Assembly: GCF_037940415.1 (NCBI RefSeq)
Contig: NZ_CP149798.1
Location: forward strand, 6,109,001 to 6,173,000
Direction: 5' to 3'
Origin: Streptomyces sp. f51
GTDB taxonomy: Bacteria; Actinomycetota; Actinomycetes; Streptomycetales; Streptomycetaceae
Length of the DNA: 64,000 nucleotides
Shown here: positions 17,451 to 26,699 of the stretch, in pieces
How positions within the stretch are numbered: position 1 is the stretch's first letter
Layout of the letters: every line of letters starts with the position of its first letter
The notes under the pieces: model-generated
The model's database searches: none
Seen by the model: the letters and a program-made list of their open reading frames with translations, nothing else
Told to the model about the DNA's origin: nothing
Position numbers and translations under genes: made by a program

Positions 17451-19344
17451 GTGAACATGTCATCAGTGCCCGCTGTGGACGATCATGTGCCGGGCGGGAA
17501 AGACGTCCGCCGACTGACGCGCGTCGTCATCAGATTCGCGGGGGACTCCGGTGACGGCATGCAGCTCACCGGCGACCGCTTCACCGCGGGGACGGCCGCG
17601 TTCGGCAACGACCTGTCGACCCTGCCGAACTTTCCCGCCGAGATCCGCGCGCCCGCGGGCACCCTCCACGGCGTCTCCTCGTTCCAGCTGCACTTCGCCG
17701 ACCACGACATCCTCACGCCGGGCGACGCGCCCAATGTGCTGGTGGCCATGAACCCGGCGGCCCTGAAGGCGAACATCGCCGACGTGCCGCGCGGCGCCGA
17801 GATCATCGTCAACACGGACGAGTTCACCGAACGAGCGCTGCGGAAGGTCGGGTACGGGGCCTCCCCGCTGGAGGACGGCTCGCTGGACGGCCATCGCGTC
17901 CACCCGGTGCCGCTGACCGCGATGACGGTCGAGGCGCTGAAGGACTTCGGCCTGTCCCGTAAGGAGGCCGAGCGCTCCAAGAACATGTTCGCGCTTGGCC
18001 TGTTGTCGTGGATGTACCACCGGCCGACGGAGGGCACGGAGAAGTTCCTGCGGACCAAGTTCGCCAGGAAGCCCGACATCGCGGCGGCCAACCTCGCCGC
18101 GTTCCGGGCGGGGTGGAACTTCGGTGAGACGACGGAGGACTTCGCGGTCTCCTACGAGGTGGCGCCGGCGTCGACGGCGTTCCCGACCGGCACCTACCGC
18201 AACATCTCCGGGAATTTGGCCCTGTCCTACGGCCTCATCGCCGCCTCCCGGCAGGCCGATCTGCCGCTGTATCTGGGCTCCTATCCCATCACGCCGGCCT
18301 CCGACATCCTGCACGAACTGAGCAGGCACAAGAACTTCGGGGTGCGCACCTTCCAGGCCGAGGACGAGATCGCGGGGATCGGCGCGGCGCTGGGCGCGGC
18401 GTTCGGCGGCTCGCTGGCCGTGACGACGACGTCCGGTCCCGGTGTGGCGCTGAAGTCGGAGACGATCGGGCTGGCGGTCTCCCTCGAACTGCCGTTGCTG
18501 GTCATCGACATCCAGCGGGGCGGGCCCTCGACGGGGCTGCCGACCAAGACCGAGCAGGCCGACCTGTTGCAGGCGATGTACGGGCGCAACGGCGAGGCGC
18601 CGGTGCCGATCGTCGCGCCGCGCACCCCGGCCGACTGTTTCGACGCGGCGATGGAGGCGGCCCGGATCGCGCTGACGTACCGGACGCCGGTCCTGCTGCT
18701 GTCGGACGGCTACCTGGCCAACGGCTCCGAGCCGTGGCGGATCCCGGAGACCGACGAACTCCCGGACCTGCGGGTGCAGTTCGCCCAGGGACCCAACCAC
18801 ACCCTGGACGACGGCACCGAGGTCTTCTGGCCCTACAAACGCGACCCGCAGACCCTCGCCCGCCCCTGGGCCGTGCCCGGAACGCCGGGTCTTGAGCACC
18901 GGATCGGCGGGATCGAGAAGCAGGACGGCAGCGGGAACATCTCCTACGACCCCGCCAACCACGACTTCATGGTCCGCACCCGCCAGGCCAAGATCGACGG
19001 CATCGACGTCCCCGACCTCGAGGTCGACGACCCCACCGGCGGCGCCACCACCCTTGTCCTGGGCTGGGGTTCGACATACGGGCCCATCACCGCCGCGGTG
19101 CGCCGGCTGCGGACCGCCGGGGAGCACATCGCGCAGGCGCACCTGCGCCACCTCAACCCCTTCCCCCGCAACCTCGGCACGGTCCTTCGGGGTTACGACA
19201 AGGTGGTGATCCCCGAGATGAACCTCGGCCAGCTCGCCACCCTCGTGCGGGCCAGATATCTGGTCGACGCGCACTCCTACAACCAGGTCAACGGCATGCC
19301 CTTCAAGGCCGAGCAGCTCGCCACAGCTCTCAAGGAGGCCATCG

Positions 19345-19355
<11 letters not shown>
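17451..19355 (+). CDS. korA: 2-oxoacid:ferredoxin oxidoreductase, alpha (gamma-alpha fusion) subunit
   Basis: A 634-residue protein with an N-terminal gamma domain (RFAGDSGDGMQLTG near residue 27) fused to the alpha pyrimidine-binding domain (GSYPITPASDILHELS, then FQAEDEIAGIGAALGAAFGG). Together with the beta subunit it decarboxylates 2-oxoglutarate or a related 2-oxoacid to the acyl-CoA, reducing ferredoxin. The actinobacterial KorAB complex is the closest known relative. GTG 17451 and ATG 17457 are both possible starts. The AGAGG at 17442-17446 is better spaced for the ATG. The last 11 bp overlap korB. It is housekeeping in most actinomycetes and probably lies outside the biosynthetic cluster. 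Confidence 0.92.
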
Positions 19356-20397
<1,042 letters not shown>

Positions 20398-20499
20398 TCG
20401 CTGCCGGTATTCGGCGGTCCGATCGGGGAGTATTCCCGGGGTCGCGACGCGTTGGAAGGTCGTGGAACGTACGACGACGGAACCGTGGGGCCCTGGAAC

Positions 20500-21414
20500 A
20501 TGCTGAGGACGGTCGCTGCAACGCGCTATGTCGCACCCCTGCACTCCGGCGGCTCCGTGCCAGGAGTCGTCGAGGCCGACGACCTGGGGACCTACGTCGT
20601 GAAGTTCACGGGGGCCGCGCAGGGCCACAAGGCGCTGGTCGCCGAGATCATCGTCGGCGAGCTGGCCCGGGCCCTCGGGCTGCGCTTCCCCGAGCTGGTC
20701 CTCGTGCACTTCGATCCGGCCGTGGGCGGGCACGAACCCCATCAGGAGGTGCAGGACCTGCTGAGGGCCAGTGCCGGGCTCAACCTCGGTATGGACTACC
20801 TCCCGGGCGCGAAGGACTTCACCCCCGAGGTCGCGCGGACGTTCCGGGTCGACCCGCTGGAGGCGGGCAAGGTGGTCTGGCTGGACGCCCTCACCGTGAA
20901 CGTCGACCGCACGGTGCACAGCTCGAACCTCATGATCTGGCCCACCCTCGGCGTCGCGCCGCCCCGCCTGTGGCTGATCGACCACGGCGCCGCCCTCGTC
21001 TTCCACCACCGCTGGGACGGCTCGGCACCCGAGAAGGCGTACGACTTCAGGAGCCACGCGCTCGGCGGCCACGGCCCCGACACCCGCGCGGCCGACGCCG
21101 AGCTCGCCCCCGAGGTCACCGAGGACCTGCTGCGTGCGGTGCTGGCCCGGGTGCCCGACGCCTGGCTCATGGACGAGCCGGGCTTCGCGAGCCCGGACGC
21201 GGTCCGCGACGCGTACGCCGGGTACCTCCTCGCCCGTGTCCGCGCCTCGGCGGCCTGGCTCCCCACCGACTTCCCGAGCCGCGAACAGCTCGCCGCCGAG
21301 GACGCCGACCGCGCGCGGCGCACCCGGCGGGACCGCCCGGACTGGCTCAAGCACGTCCCGGACCTGCACGGCAGACCGGCCGCGGAACAGGACTGGACGG
21401 TGCACCTGGGCTGA
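20500..21414 (+). CDS. HipA-like kinase-domain protein (orphan, no antitoxin)
   Basis: A 304-residue protein with HipA/PI3K-like kinase landmarks: YVVKFTGAAQGHKALVAE for the ATP Lys, DALTVNVDRTVHSSNLMIW for the catalytic Asp and metal Asn, and LWLIDHGAALVF for the metal Asp. Activity is therefore plausible. Streptomyces carry several stand-alone HipA-family kinases without the HipB DNA-binding antitoxin or the N-subdomain, and their substrates are mostly unknown. The ATG at 20500 is chosen because homology begins MLRTVAATRYV. A TTG at 20452 would add 16 unrelated residues. Its 3' end overlaps the malate synthase reading frame by 68 bp in the convergent direction. Confidence 0.75.
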   Translation: MLRTVAATRYVAPLHSGGSVPGVVEADDLGTYVVKFTGAAQGHKALVAEIIVGELARALGLRFPELVLVHFDPAVGGHEPHQEVQDLLRASAGLNLGMDYLPGAKDFTPEVARTFRVDPLEAGKVVWLDALTVNVDRTVHSSNLMIWPTLGVAPPRLWLIDHGAALVFHHRWDGSAPEKAYDFRSHALGGHGPDTRAADAELAPEVTEDLLRAVLARVPDAWLMDEPGFASPDAVRDAYAGYLLARVRASAAWLPTDFPSREQLAAEDADRARRTRRDRPDWLKHVPDLHGRPAAEQDWTVHLG

Positions 21415-23083
21415 GGGACCGGCCGGAGACCCGGCCGGTCCGGACGGCACGCCCGGTCAGCTGCTCGTAGGCGGGCAGGGTCAGGAAGTCCGCGTAGTCC
21501 TCGTCCAGCGCGACCTTCAGGAGCAGGTCGTGCGCCTGCTGCCAGCGGCCCGCCGCGAAGGCCTCCTCGCCGATCTCGGCGCGGATGTCCGCGAGCTCCT
21601 GTGCCGCGATCCGGCGGGTCAGCTCCGGAGTGGCCGCCACCGTCCCGCCTTCGTGCTCGAAGACGACACCCGCGTTGATCCACTGCCAGATCTGCGAGCG
21701 GGAGATCTCGGCGGTGGCCGCGTCCTCCATGAGGTTGAAGATGGCGACCGCGCCCAGGCCGCGCAGCCAGGCCTCGATGTAGCGGATGCCGACCTGCACG
21801 GCGTTGACCAGACCGTCGTACGTCGGCCGCGCGTCGAGCGAGTCGACGGCGATGAGGTCACCGGCCGCGACCGACACGTCCTCGCGCAGCCGGTCCTTCT
21901 GGTTCGGCCGGTCGCCGAGGACCGCGTCGAAGGAGGCCATCGCGATCGGGACGAGGTCGGGGTGGGCCACCCACGAGCCGTCGAAACCGTCGCCCGCCTC
22001 ACGGTCCTTGTCCGCCTTGACCTTCTCGAAGGCCACCTTGTTGACCTCCTCGTCGCGCCGCGAGGGGATGAACGCGGCCATGCCGCCGATCGCGTGAGCG
22101 CCCCGCTTGTGGCAGGTGCGGACGAGGAGTTCGGTGTAGGCCCGCATGAACGGGGCCGTCATCGTCACCGCGTTGCGGTCCGGAAGGACGAACTTGGTCC
22201 CGCCGTCACGGAAGTTCTTGACGATGGAGAACAGGTAGTCCCAGCGGCCGGCGTTCAACCCCGAGGCGTGGTCGCGGAGTTCGTAGAGGATCTCGTCCAT
22301 CTCGTACGCCGCCGTGATCGTCTCGATCAGGACGGTCGCCCGGACCGAGCCCTGCGGGACGCCGACGTGCTCCTGCGCGAAGACGAACACGTCGTTCCAC
22401 AGCCGGGCTTCGAGGTGCGACTCGGTCTTGGGCAGGTAGAAGTACGGGCCCTTGCCGAGGTCGAGCAGCCGCCGGGCGTTGTGGAAGAAGTAGAGGCCGA
22501 AGTCCACGAGCGCGCCGGGCACGGGCGTGCCGTCGGCGGCGACGAGGTGCCGCTCGTTCAGATGCCAGCCGCGCGGCCGCATCACGACGGTCGCCAGCTC
22601 GCCCTCCGGCCTGAGGGCGTAGGACTTGCCGGAGCCCGGGTCGGTGAAGTCGATGTTCCGGGTGTAGGCGTCGATCAGGTTCAGCTGGCCCTGGATCACG
22701 TTCTCCCAGGTGGGCGCCGAGGCGTCCTCGAAGTCCGCGAGCCACACCCGGGCGCCGGAGTTGAGCGCGTTGACGGTCATCTTGCGGTCGGTCGGCCCGG
22801 TGATCTCGACCCGCCGGTCGTTCAGTGCGGCGGGGGCGGGAGCCACCCTCCAGGAGTCGTCCGCGCGGATCGCGGCGGTCTCCGGGAGGAAGTCGAGCGT
22901 GGAGGTGCGGGCGATCTCGGCGCGTCGCTCCGCGCGGCGGGCGAGGAGTTCGTCGCGCCGGGGCGTGAACAGCCGGTGCAGCTCGGCCACGAAGGCGAGG
23001 GCCGCCTCGGTCAGGACCTCCTCCTGCCGGGGCAGGGGCTCGGCGTCGACGATGGCCAGCGGGGACGGCGCTGGTGCGGACAT
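21347..23083 (-). CDS. aceB: Malate synthase A
   Basis: It condenses glyoxylate with acetyl-CoA to malate. The 578-residue product contains the family regions RVWLADFEDASAPTWEN, PRGWHLNERH, TVLIETITAAYEMDEI and SRSQIWQWINAGV, so the catalytic Arg/Glu/Asp set appears intact. The start is supported by AAGGAAG just upstream. The protein is about 30 residues longer than usual. After LTLPAYEQLTG the frame continues as an Arg/Pro/Ser-rich tail to a stop inside the HipA-like gene, so the usual stop seems to have been lost. A sigma70-like promoter with an IclR-type site lies 240 bp upstream. Allantoin-degradation genes a few kilobases away supply its substrate. Confidence 0.95.
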   Translation of the reverse strand: MSAPAPSPLAIVDAEPLPRQEEVLTEAALAFVAELHRLFTPRRDELLARRAERRAEIARTSTLDFLPETAAIRADDSWRVAPAPAALNDRRVEITGPTDRKMTVNALNSGARVWLADFEDASAPTWENVIQGQLNLIDAYTRNIDFTDPGSGKSYALRPEGELATVVMRPRGWHLNERHLVAADGTPVPGALVDFGLYFFHNARRLLDLGKGPYFYLPKTESHLEARLWNDVFVFAQEHVGVPQGSVRATVLIETITAAYEMDEILYELRDHASGLNAGRWDYLFSIVKNFRDGGTKFVLPDRNAVTMTAPFMRAYTELLVRTCHKRGAHAIGGMAAFIPSRRDEEVNKVAFEKVKADKDREAGDGFDGSWVAHPDLVPIAMASFDAVLGDRPNQKDRLREDVSVAAGDLIAVDSLDARPTYDGLVNAVQVGIRYIEAWLRGLGAVAIFNLMEDAATAEISRSQIWQWINAGVVFEHEGGTVAATPELTRRIAAQELADIRAEIGEEAFAAGRWQQAHDLLLKVALDEDYADFLTLPAYEQLTGRAVRTGRVSGRSLSPGAPSSPVPRPVCRAGPGRA

Positions 23084-23299
23084 GAGCTGTCACTTCCTTC
23101 AGCGAGCTTCGTGCGGGCGAGCCGGCCACGGGCGGGCCGCGTACGGGTCCTGCGGGCGCGCCGTACACCGGTCGAACGAGCGAACCACGGACGGCGTCAC
23201 CACGCCCGGCACTCCGTGCCGTGGCGCGCCGTGCCGCGAGCGGCCGGAATCGCATGCCTTCGGCGTACTGCTGCCCCGCGAGGGGCTTCTGATCAGTGG

Positions 23300-23328
23300 A
23301 TACTAATTTCCTCATGGTGGAAGTTCAA
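23300..23328 (-). promoter_or_regulatory. Sigma70-like promoter of aceB
   Basis: Reading the minus strand, TTGAAC (23328-23323) and TAGTAT (23305-23300) are separated by exactly 17 nt, near the housekeeping sigma-factor consensus and the best promoter in the window. Transcription would start about 23293 and run towards aceB. Confidence 0.65.
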
Positions 23329-23340
23329 TGGTTTGTTGAT
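23324..23340. promoter_or_regulatory. Candidate IclR/AllR operator over the aceB -35
   Basis: TTCAATGGTTTGTTGAT is an imperfect 17-bp inverted repeat overlapping the -35 of the aceB promoter. It shares the TTCAA-N6-GTTGA frame with the perfect repeat in front of allantoinase (29511-29527), suggesting one regulator for both. Confidence 0.45.
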
Positions 23341-23388
23341 GTCGAGATTCTCCAGATCGACCGAAGACGGCGCTCGGTGCCACCCCGC

Positions 23389-23988
23389 TCACTCCAGGTG
23401 GACCAGGTCGGCCTCCGTGTCGATGTCGTACGCCCGGGCCACGTCCCCGCACTCGACGAGGACGATCACGTCGTCGTGGGCCTTCAGATAGGCGCGCGCA
23501 CCCCGGTCGCCGACGGCCGTCGCCGCGATGCCGGCCCAGTGATCCGCCCCGAACAGCACCGGATGGCCGCGCTCACCGTCGTAAGCCGCCGCGGCGAGCG
23601 TCCTCGGGGACGCGTACGCGGCCAGCACGCGGGCCACCGCCTCCCGGCCGATCCCCGGCTGGTCGACCAGCGACACCAGCGCGGCCCGCGCCCCCGACCC
23701 CGCCAGCGAGTCGAGCCCGGCCCGCAGCGAGGAGCCCATCCCCTCCTCCCAGCCGGGGTTGTCCACCAGGACGCACCCCGCCAGGGACGCCCGCTCCCGT
23801 ACCTCCTCGGCCCGCGCGCCCAGGACGACATGGACCCGGGCGCAGCCGCCGGCGCGCAGCACCTCCACCGCGTGTTCGACGAGAGGCCGCCCCCGGTGGG
23901 GCAGGAGTGCCTTGGGCCGGCCCCCGAGCCGCCGCCCGCCTCCGGCCGCCAGCACCAGCCCCGCCACCTCGCCCTTGTTCTCCGTCAT
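23389..23988 (-). CDS. MobA/MocA-like nucleotidyltransferase
   Basis: A 199-residue NTP-transferase-3 family protein with LVLAAGGGRRLGGRPKALLP at residues 10-29, VDNPGWEEGMGSSLRAGL for substrate binding and VSLVDQPGIG for the metal-binding Asp. MocA-type members attach CMP or GMP to molybdopterin. Neighbourhood suggests support for a molybdenum hydroxylase of purine breakdown such as xanthine dehydrogenase, because aceB and allantoin genes flank it. No such dehydrogenase is in the window. The start is ATG 23988 with AGGGG upstream. It lies upstream of aceB on the same strand and could be co-transcribed with it in part. Confidence 0.8.
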   Translation of the reverse strand: MTENKGEVAGLVLAAGGGRRLGGRPKALLPHRGRPLVEHAVEVLRAGGCARVHVVLGARAEEVRERASLAGCVLVDNPGWEEGMGSSLRAGLDSLAGSGARAALVSLVDQPGIGREAVARVLAAYASPRTLAAAAYDGERGHPVLFGADHWAGIAATAVGDRGARAYLKAHDDVIVLVECGDVARAYDIDTEADLVHLE

Positions 23989-24156
23989 GACCCCTGCATA
24001 CCCGACCGGGCCGGAGCAGGCCCCGGAACCCGGGCCTTCACCGCGGTGTCGGCGGGCTGAATTTCGGTCCGCGCGGTGGCGCCCGGCGCACCGGGTGGCG
24101 TTTACTGACCCGCGTCCCCCGGCGCCCGACCACCGCCACGGGGAGCCGGAGCCGAC

Positions 24157-24522
24157 ATGAGCGGGACCGACGCACGGCGGCGCGCGAGGGGGAGAGCTGT
24201 GTTGCGGAGCTTGGGGCAGAGACCGTTGACGGGCAGCGACGAGGATCCGAGGGTGGCGGGGCTGCGTACCGCCGTCGCCCGGCTGCGCCGTGAACTCGCC
24301 GTGCATCCCGTCGAGTTCCCCGACCGGGGCATCGCCGAGGACGAACTCGCGTCCCTCGCCGCGATGGCCGCCGGAGGCATGCCGGAGATTCCCCGGCTGC
24401 GCCGCTCGCTCCTCCTGGTCGCGGGCGCGATCGGTTCGGTGAGCGCTCTCGCGACCCGCCTCGCGGACGTCCGCGACGCGGTCGAGCTGTTCGGGGAACC
24501 CCCGCACCGCAGCCGCAGGTGA
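24157..24522 (+). CDS. DUF5955-like small protein
   Basis: A 121-residue soluble protein of unknown function. The recognisable stretch runs from GSDEDPRVAGLRTAVARLRREL through FPDRGIAEDELASLAAMAAGG to RRSLLLVAGAIGSVSALATRL, matching my memory of the actinobacterial DUF5955 family. A helical, possibly amphipathic C-terminal half is visible, with no signal peptide or catalytic motif. It is a lone gene divergent from the MobA-like gene and convergent with the response regulator. Its first 35 residues are Arg-rich and poorly conserved, so a later start is possible. Confidence 0.65.
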   Translation: MSGTDARRRARGRAVLRSLGQRPLTGSDEDPRVAGLRTAVARLRRELAVHPVEFPDRGIAEDELASLAAMAAGGMPEIPRLRRSLLLVAGAIGSVSALATRLADVRDAVELFGEPPHRSRR

Positions 24523-24597
24523 CCACGGACGCCGACACCACCCGGCACCCCGGCTTCCAGGTACCCCGGCTTCCGGGCACCCCTGCATCCGGAGCCT

Positions 24598-25230
24598 CTA
24601 GCGCCCTCTGCGGATGACCCCCCGCTCGGTGGCCGCCGCCACGGCCGAGGTGCGGGAGTCCACACCCAACTTCGCGTAGATGTGCACCAGATGGGACTTC
24701 ACGGTCGCCTGGCTCAGAAACAGTTCCTTGCTGATCTGCTGGTTCGAGAGCCCGTCCTTGACCAGTTCCAGGACCTCCAGCTCACGACGGCTCAGAGCGG
24801 CGGCGGGGGTGCGCATCCGGTCCATGAGCCGGTCGGCGACCTTCGGGGCGAGCGCCGAGTGCCCCGAGGCGGCGGTGCGCACCGCGGCGGACAGCTCCTC
24901 CGGAGGGGCGTCCTTGAGGAGATAGCCGCAGGCGCCCGCCTCGACCGCGGCGAGGATGTCCGCGTCGGTGTCGTACGTGGTCAGGACGAGGACCCGAGGC
25001 GCCCCGGGGCGTGCGGTGATGGCCGCCGTGGCCCGCGCGCCGTGCATCCCGGCGCCGAACTGGAGGTCCATCAGGACGACGTCCACGCCGCCGGCCCCGG
25101 CCCGCTCCACCGCGGCCTCGGCCGTCGATGCCTCCGCGACGATCTCGAAGTCCGGCTCAGCGGACAGCACCGCGCGCAGTCCCGCACGGACGACGGGGTG
25201 GTCGTCCGCGAGCAGCAGGCGGACGGTCAT
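24598..25230 (-). CDS. NarL/LuxR-family response regulator
   Basis: A 210-residue two-domain regulator. The receiver has the acidic pair in LLLADDHPVVRAGL, phospho-Asp in VVLMDLQFG and Lys in LLKDAPP. The C-terminal LuxR helix-turn-helix reads LSRRELEVLELVKDGLSNQQIS and LSQATVKSHLVHIYAKLGV. The ATG overlaps the stop of the upstream kinase gene by 4 bp, so the two form a cognate pair. The likely target is the divergent ABC exporter at 26700-28477, with a hairpin-like inverted repeat at 26581 between them. All phosphorylation residues are present. Confidence 0.92.
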   Translation of the reverse strand: MTVRLLLADDHPVVRAGLRAVLSAEPDFEIVAEASTAEAAVERAGAGGVDVVLMDLQFGAGMHGARATAAITARPGAPRVLVLTTYDTDADILAAVEAGACGYLLKDAPPEELSAAVRTAASGHSALAPKVADRLMDRMRTPAAALSRRELEVLELVKDGLSNQQISKELFLSQATVKSHLVHIYAKLGVDSRTSAVAAATERGVIRRGR

Positions 25231-26543
25231 GTCCGGCTCCCTGCGGTGTACGCGGACCCGGACCGGGTGCCGTCCGCGGGGGCCGGGCTCGTTCCCGGCC
25301 CTTCCCCGGTGACGGGAAGCGGCAGCGTGACCGCCACCGCCGTGCCCTGTCCGGGCGCCGACTCGACGGTGAACGTCCCGCCCAGCGACCGAGCGCGCGA
25401 GCGCATCGCGGGAAGCCCGAAGCCCCCGTCCGCACCGCCTCCCGCCATGCCTCCTCCCGTCACCCCGCCTCCCGCCGCATCGCCGCTCTCCGCGCCGTCC
25501 CCGTCCGGGCGTACGCCGCCGGGGACGAAGCCCGCACCGTCGTCCACCACGTCCAGCGTCACGGAGCCGTCCATGAAGCTGAGCGTGATCTCCACGCGGT
25601 CGGCGTGCGCGTGGCGCAGCGTGTTGCCGAGCGCCGACTGCGCGATCCGCAGCAGGGCCACCTCGTACGGCGTCGGGAGCTCGGCCGGAGTGCCGCTCAC
25701 CGAGAAGTGGACCTTCGGCGAGTCCACGGCTGCCGACCGGCACAGCCGCTCCAGCGCGGCGGCCAGCGAGCCGTGCTCCAGATCGGGCGGGGTGAGCGCG
25801 CGGACGAACCGGCGGGCCTCGGCGAGGTTGTCCTGCGCGGTCACCCGGGCCTGCTCCAGATGCGGGGCCGCCGGTGAGTCCGCGGGAAGCAGACGCTGGG
25901 CGGCCCGCATCAGGAGCTGAATGCTGGACAGGCCCTGGGCGAGGGTGTCGTGGATCTCGCGGGCCAGCCGCTCCCGTTCCGCGAGCGTGCCCGCGGCGCG
26001 TTCGGCCTCCGCCAGCTCCGCGCGCGTGGCGATCAGCTCCTCGATCAGCTCGCGGCGGCGCTCGCTCTCGCGGTACAGGGCCTCGTACCCGAGGACCGTG
26101 GCGACGGCGACCCCCGCGCCCAGCAGCGGACCGATGAACGCGCCGGGGCTCAGGGGCGCGCCGTGCGCCACGAAGCTCGCGACGGCCGCCCCGGCGGTCA
26201 GGGCGACCGCGGGCAGGCTCCAGCGCACCGGCAGCAGATGCAGTTGCAGGAAGTACAGCGGGAACGCCACCCACAGGCCGTCCGGCGAGAGCGCGACCAG
26301 CGCCAGCCAGCTCGCGCTGAGAGCGGCCACCCACCATGCGGCCGCCCGCCGTGAGCGGTGCACCGCTGGGGAGACCGCGCCCGCCACGAGCACGGCGCCC
26401 GTCACCAGGACCGACAGGACGACCGCCGTCGGGTGCCCGGTGTCCCCGGAACGGACGGCGGCCAGCAGGAGAAGGCCAGCGAGCAGGACGTACAGACAGA
26501 GCCGCAGGACGGCGACGACGGGGGAGTGGCGGCGGACATTCAT
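25227..26543 (-). CDS. Sensor histidine kinase (HisKA_3 type)
   Basis: A 438-residue kinase with about five membrane segments in residues 10-150 and no large sensor domain, then a coiled linker, the dimerisation helix ERLAREIHDTLAQGLSSIQ with phosphorylated His near 198, and an ATPase domain. Between the two glycine boxes (DDGAGFVPGG and GFGLPAMRSRA) lies an unusual insert of about 30 Gly/Ala/Asp residues (GDAAGGGVTGGGMAGGG...), probably a flexible loop over the ATP lid. Kinases like this pair with NarL-type regulators and often sense membrane stress next to ABC transporters, as seems true here. Confidence 0.9.
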   Translation of the reverse strand: MNVRRHSPVVAVLRLCLYVLLAGLLLLAAVRSGDTGHPTAVVLSVLVTGAVLVAGAVSPAVHRSRRAAAWWVAALSASWLALVALSPDGLWVAFPLYFLQLHLLPVRWSLPAVALTAGAAVASFVAHGAPLSPGAFIGPLLGAGVAVATVLGYEALYRESERRRELIEELIATRAELAEAERAAGTLAERERLAREIHDTLAQGLSSIQLLMRAAQRLLPADSPAAPHLEQARVTAQDNLAEARRFVRALTPPDLEHGSLAAALERLCRSAAVDSPKVHFSVSGTPAELPTPYEVALLRIAQSALGNTLRHAHADRVEITLSFMDGSVTLDVVDDGAGFVPGGVRPDGDGAESGDAAGGGVTGGGMAGGGADGGFGLPAMRSRARSLGGTFTVESAPGQGTAVAVTLPLPVTGEGPGTSPAPADGTRSGSAYTAGSRT

Positions 26544-26580
26544 GGTCGTTCCAGGGTAGGCGGGGCGGGGAGGGAGCCGG

Positions 26581-26596
26581 TCAACCGAAAGGTTGA
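26581..26596. promoter_or_regulatory. Inverted repeat between kinase and ABC exporter genes
   Basis: TCAACC-GAAA-GGTTGA has perfect 6-bp arms in the divergent promoter region. It could be an operator for the adjacent response regulator or, in RNA, a GAAA tetraloop hairpin in a leader. It resembles but does not equal the allantoinase operator (6-nt rather than 5-nt core between CAAC and GTTG). Confidence 0.45.
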
Positions 26597-26699
26597 AAGA
26601 GAGCCGGTCCCTTCGGCGGCGACGGGCTGCTCCTTCGGCCGGGGGGAACCGTGCGGCGGGCCGATGCCCCGGACCCGGCCCGGACGGCAGGGTCGAGGC

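Larger units (their letters stand above)
23084..23388. other. Upstream region of aceB
   Basis: A 305-bp gap between the MobA-like gene and aceB, both on the minus strand. It contains the promoter and operator listed separately near 23300-23340, leaving an untranslated leader of roughly 200 nt before aceB. I see no convincing small gene and no recognisable riboswitch in the leader. Confidence 0.5.

Noticed and set aside
20500..21414. HipA-like gene read as a toxin-antitoxin module
   Set aside because: No HipB-type helix-turn-helix gene lies upstream or downstream, and the protein lacks the HipA N-terminal subdomain.
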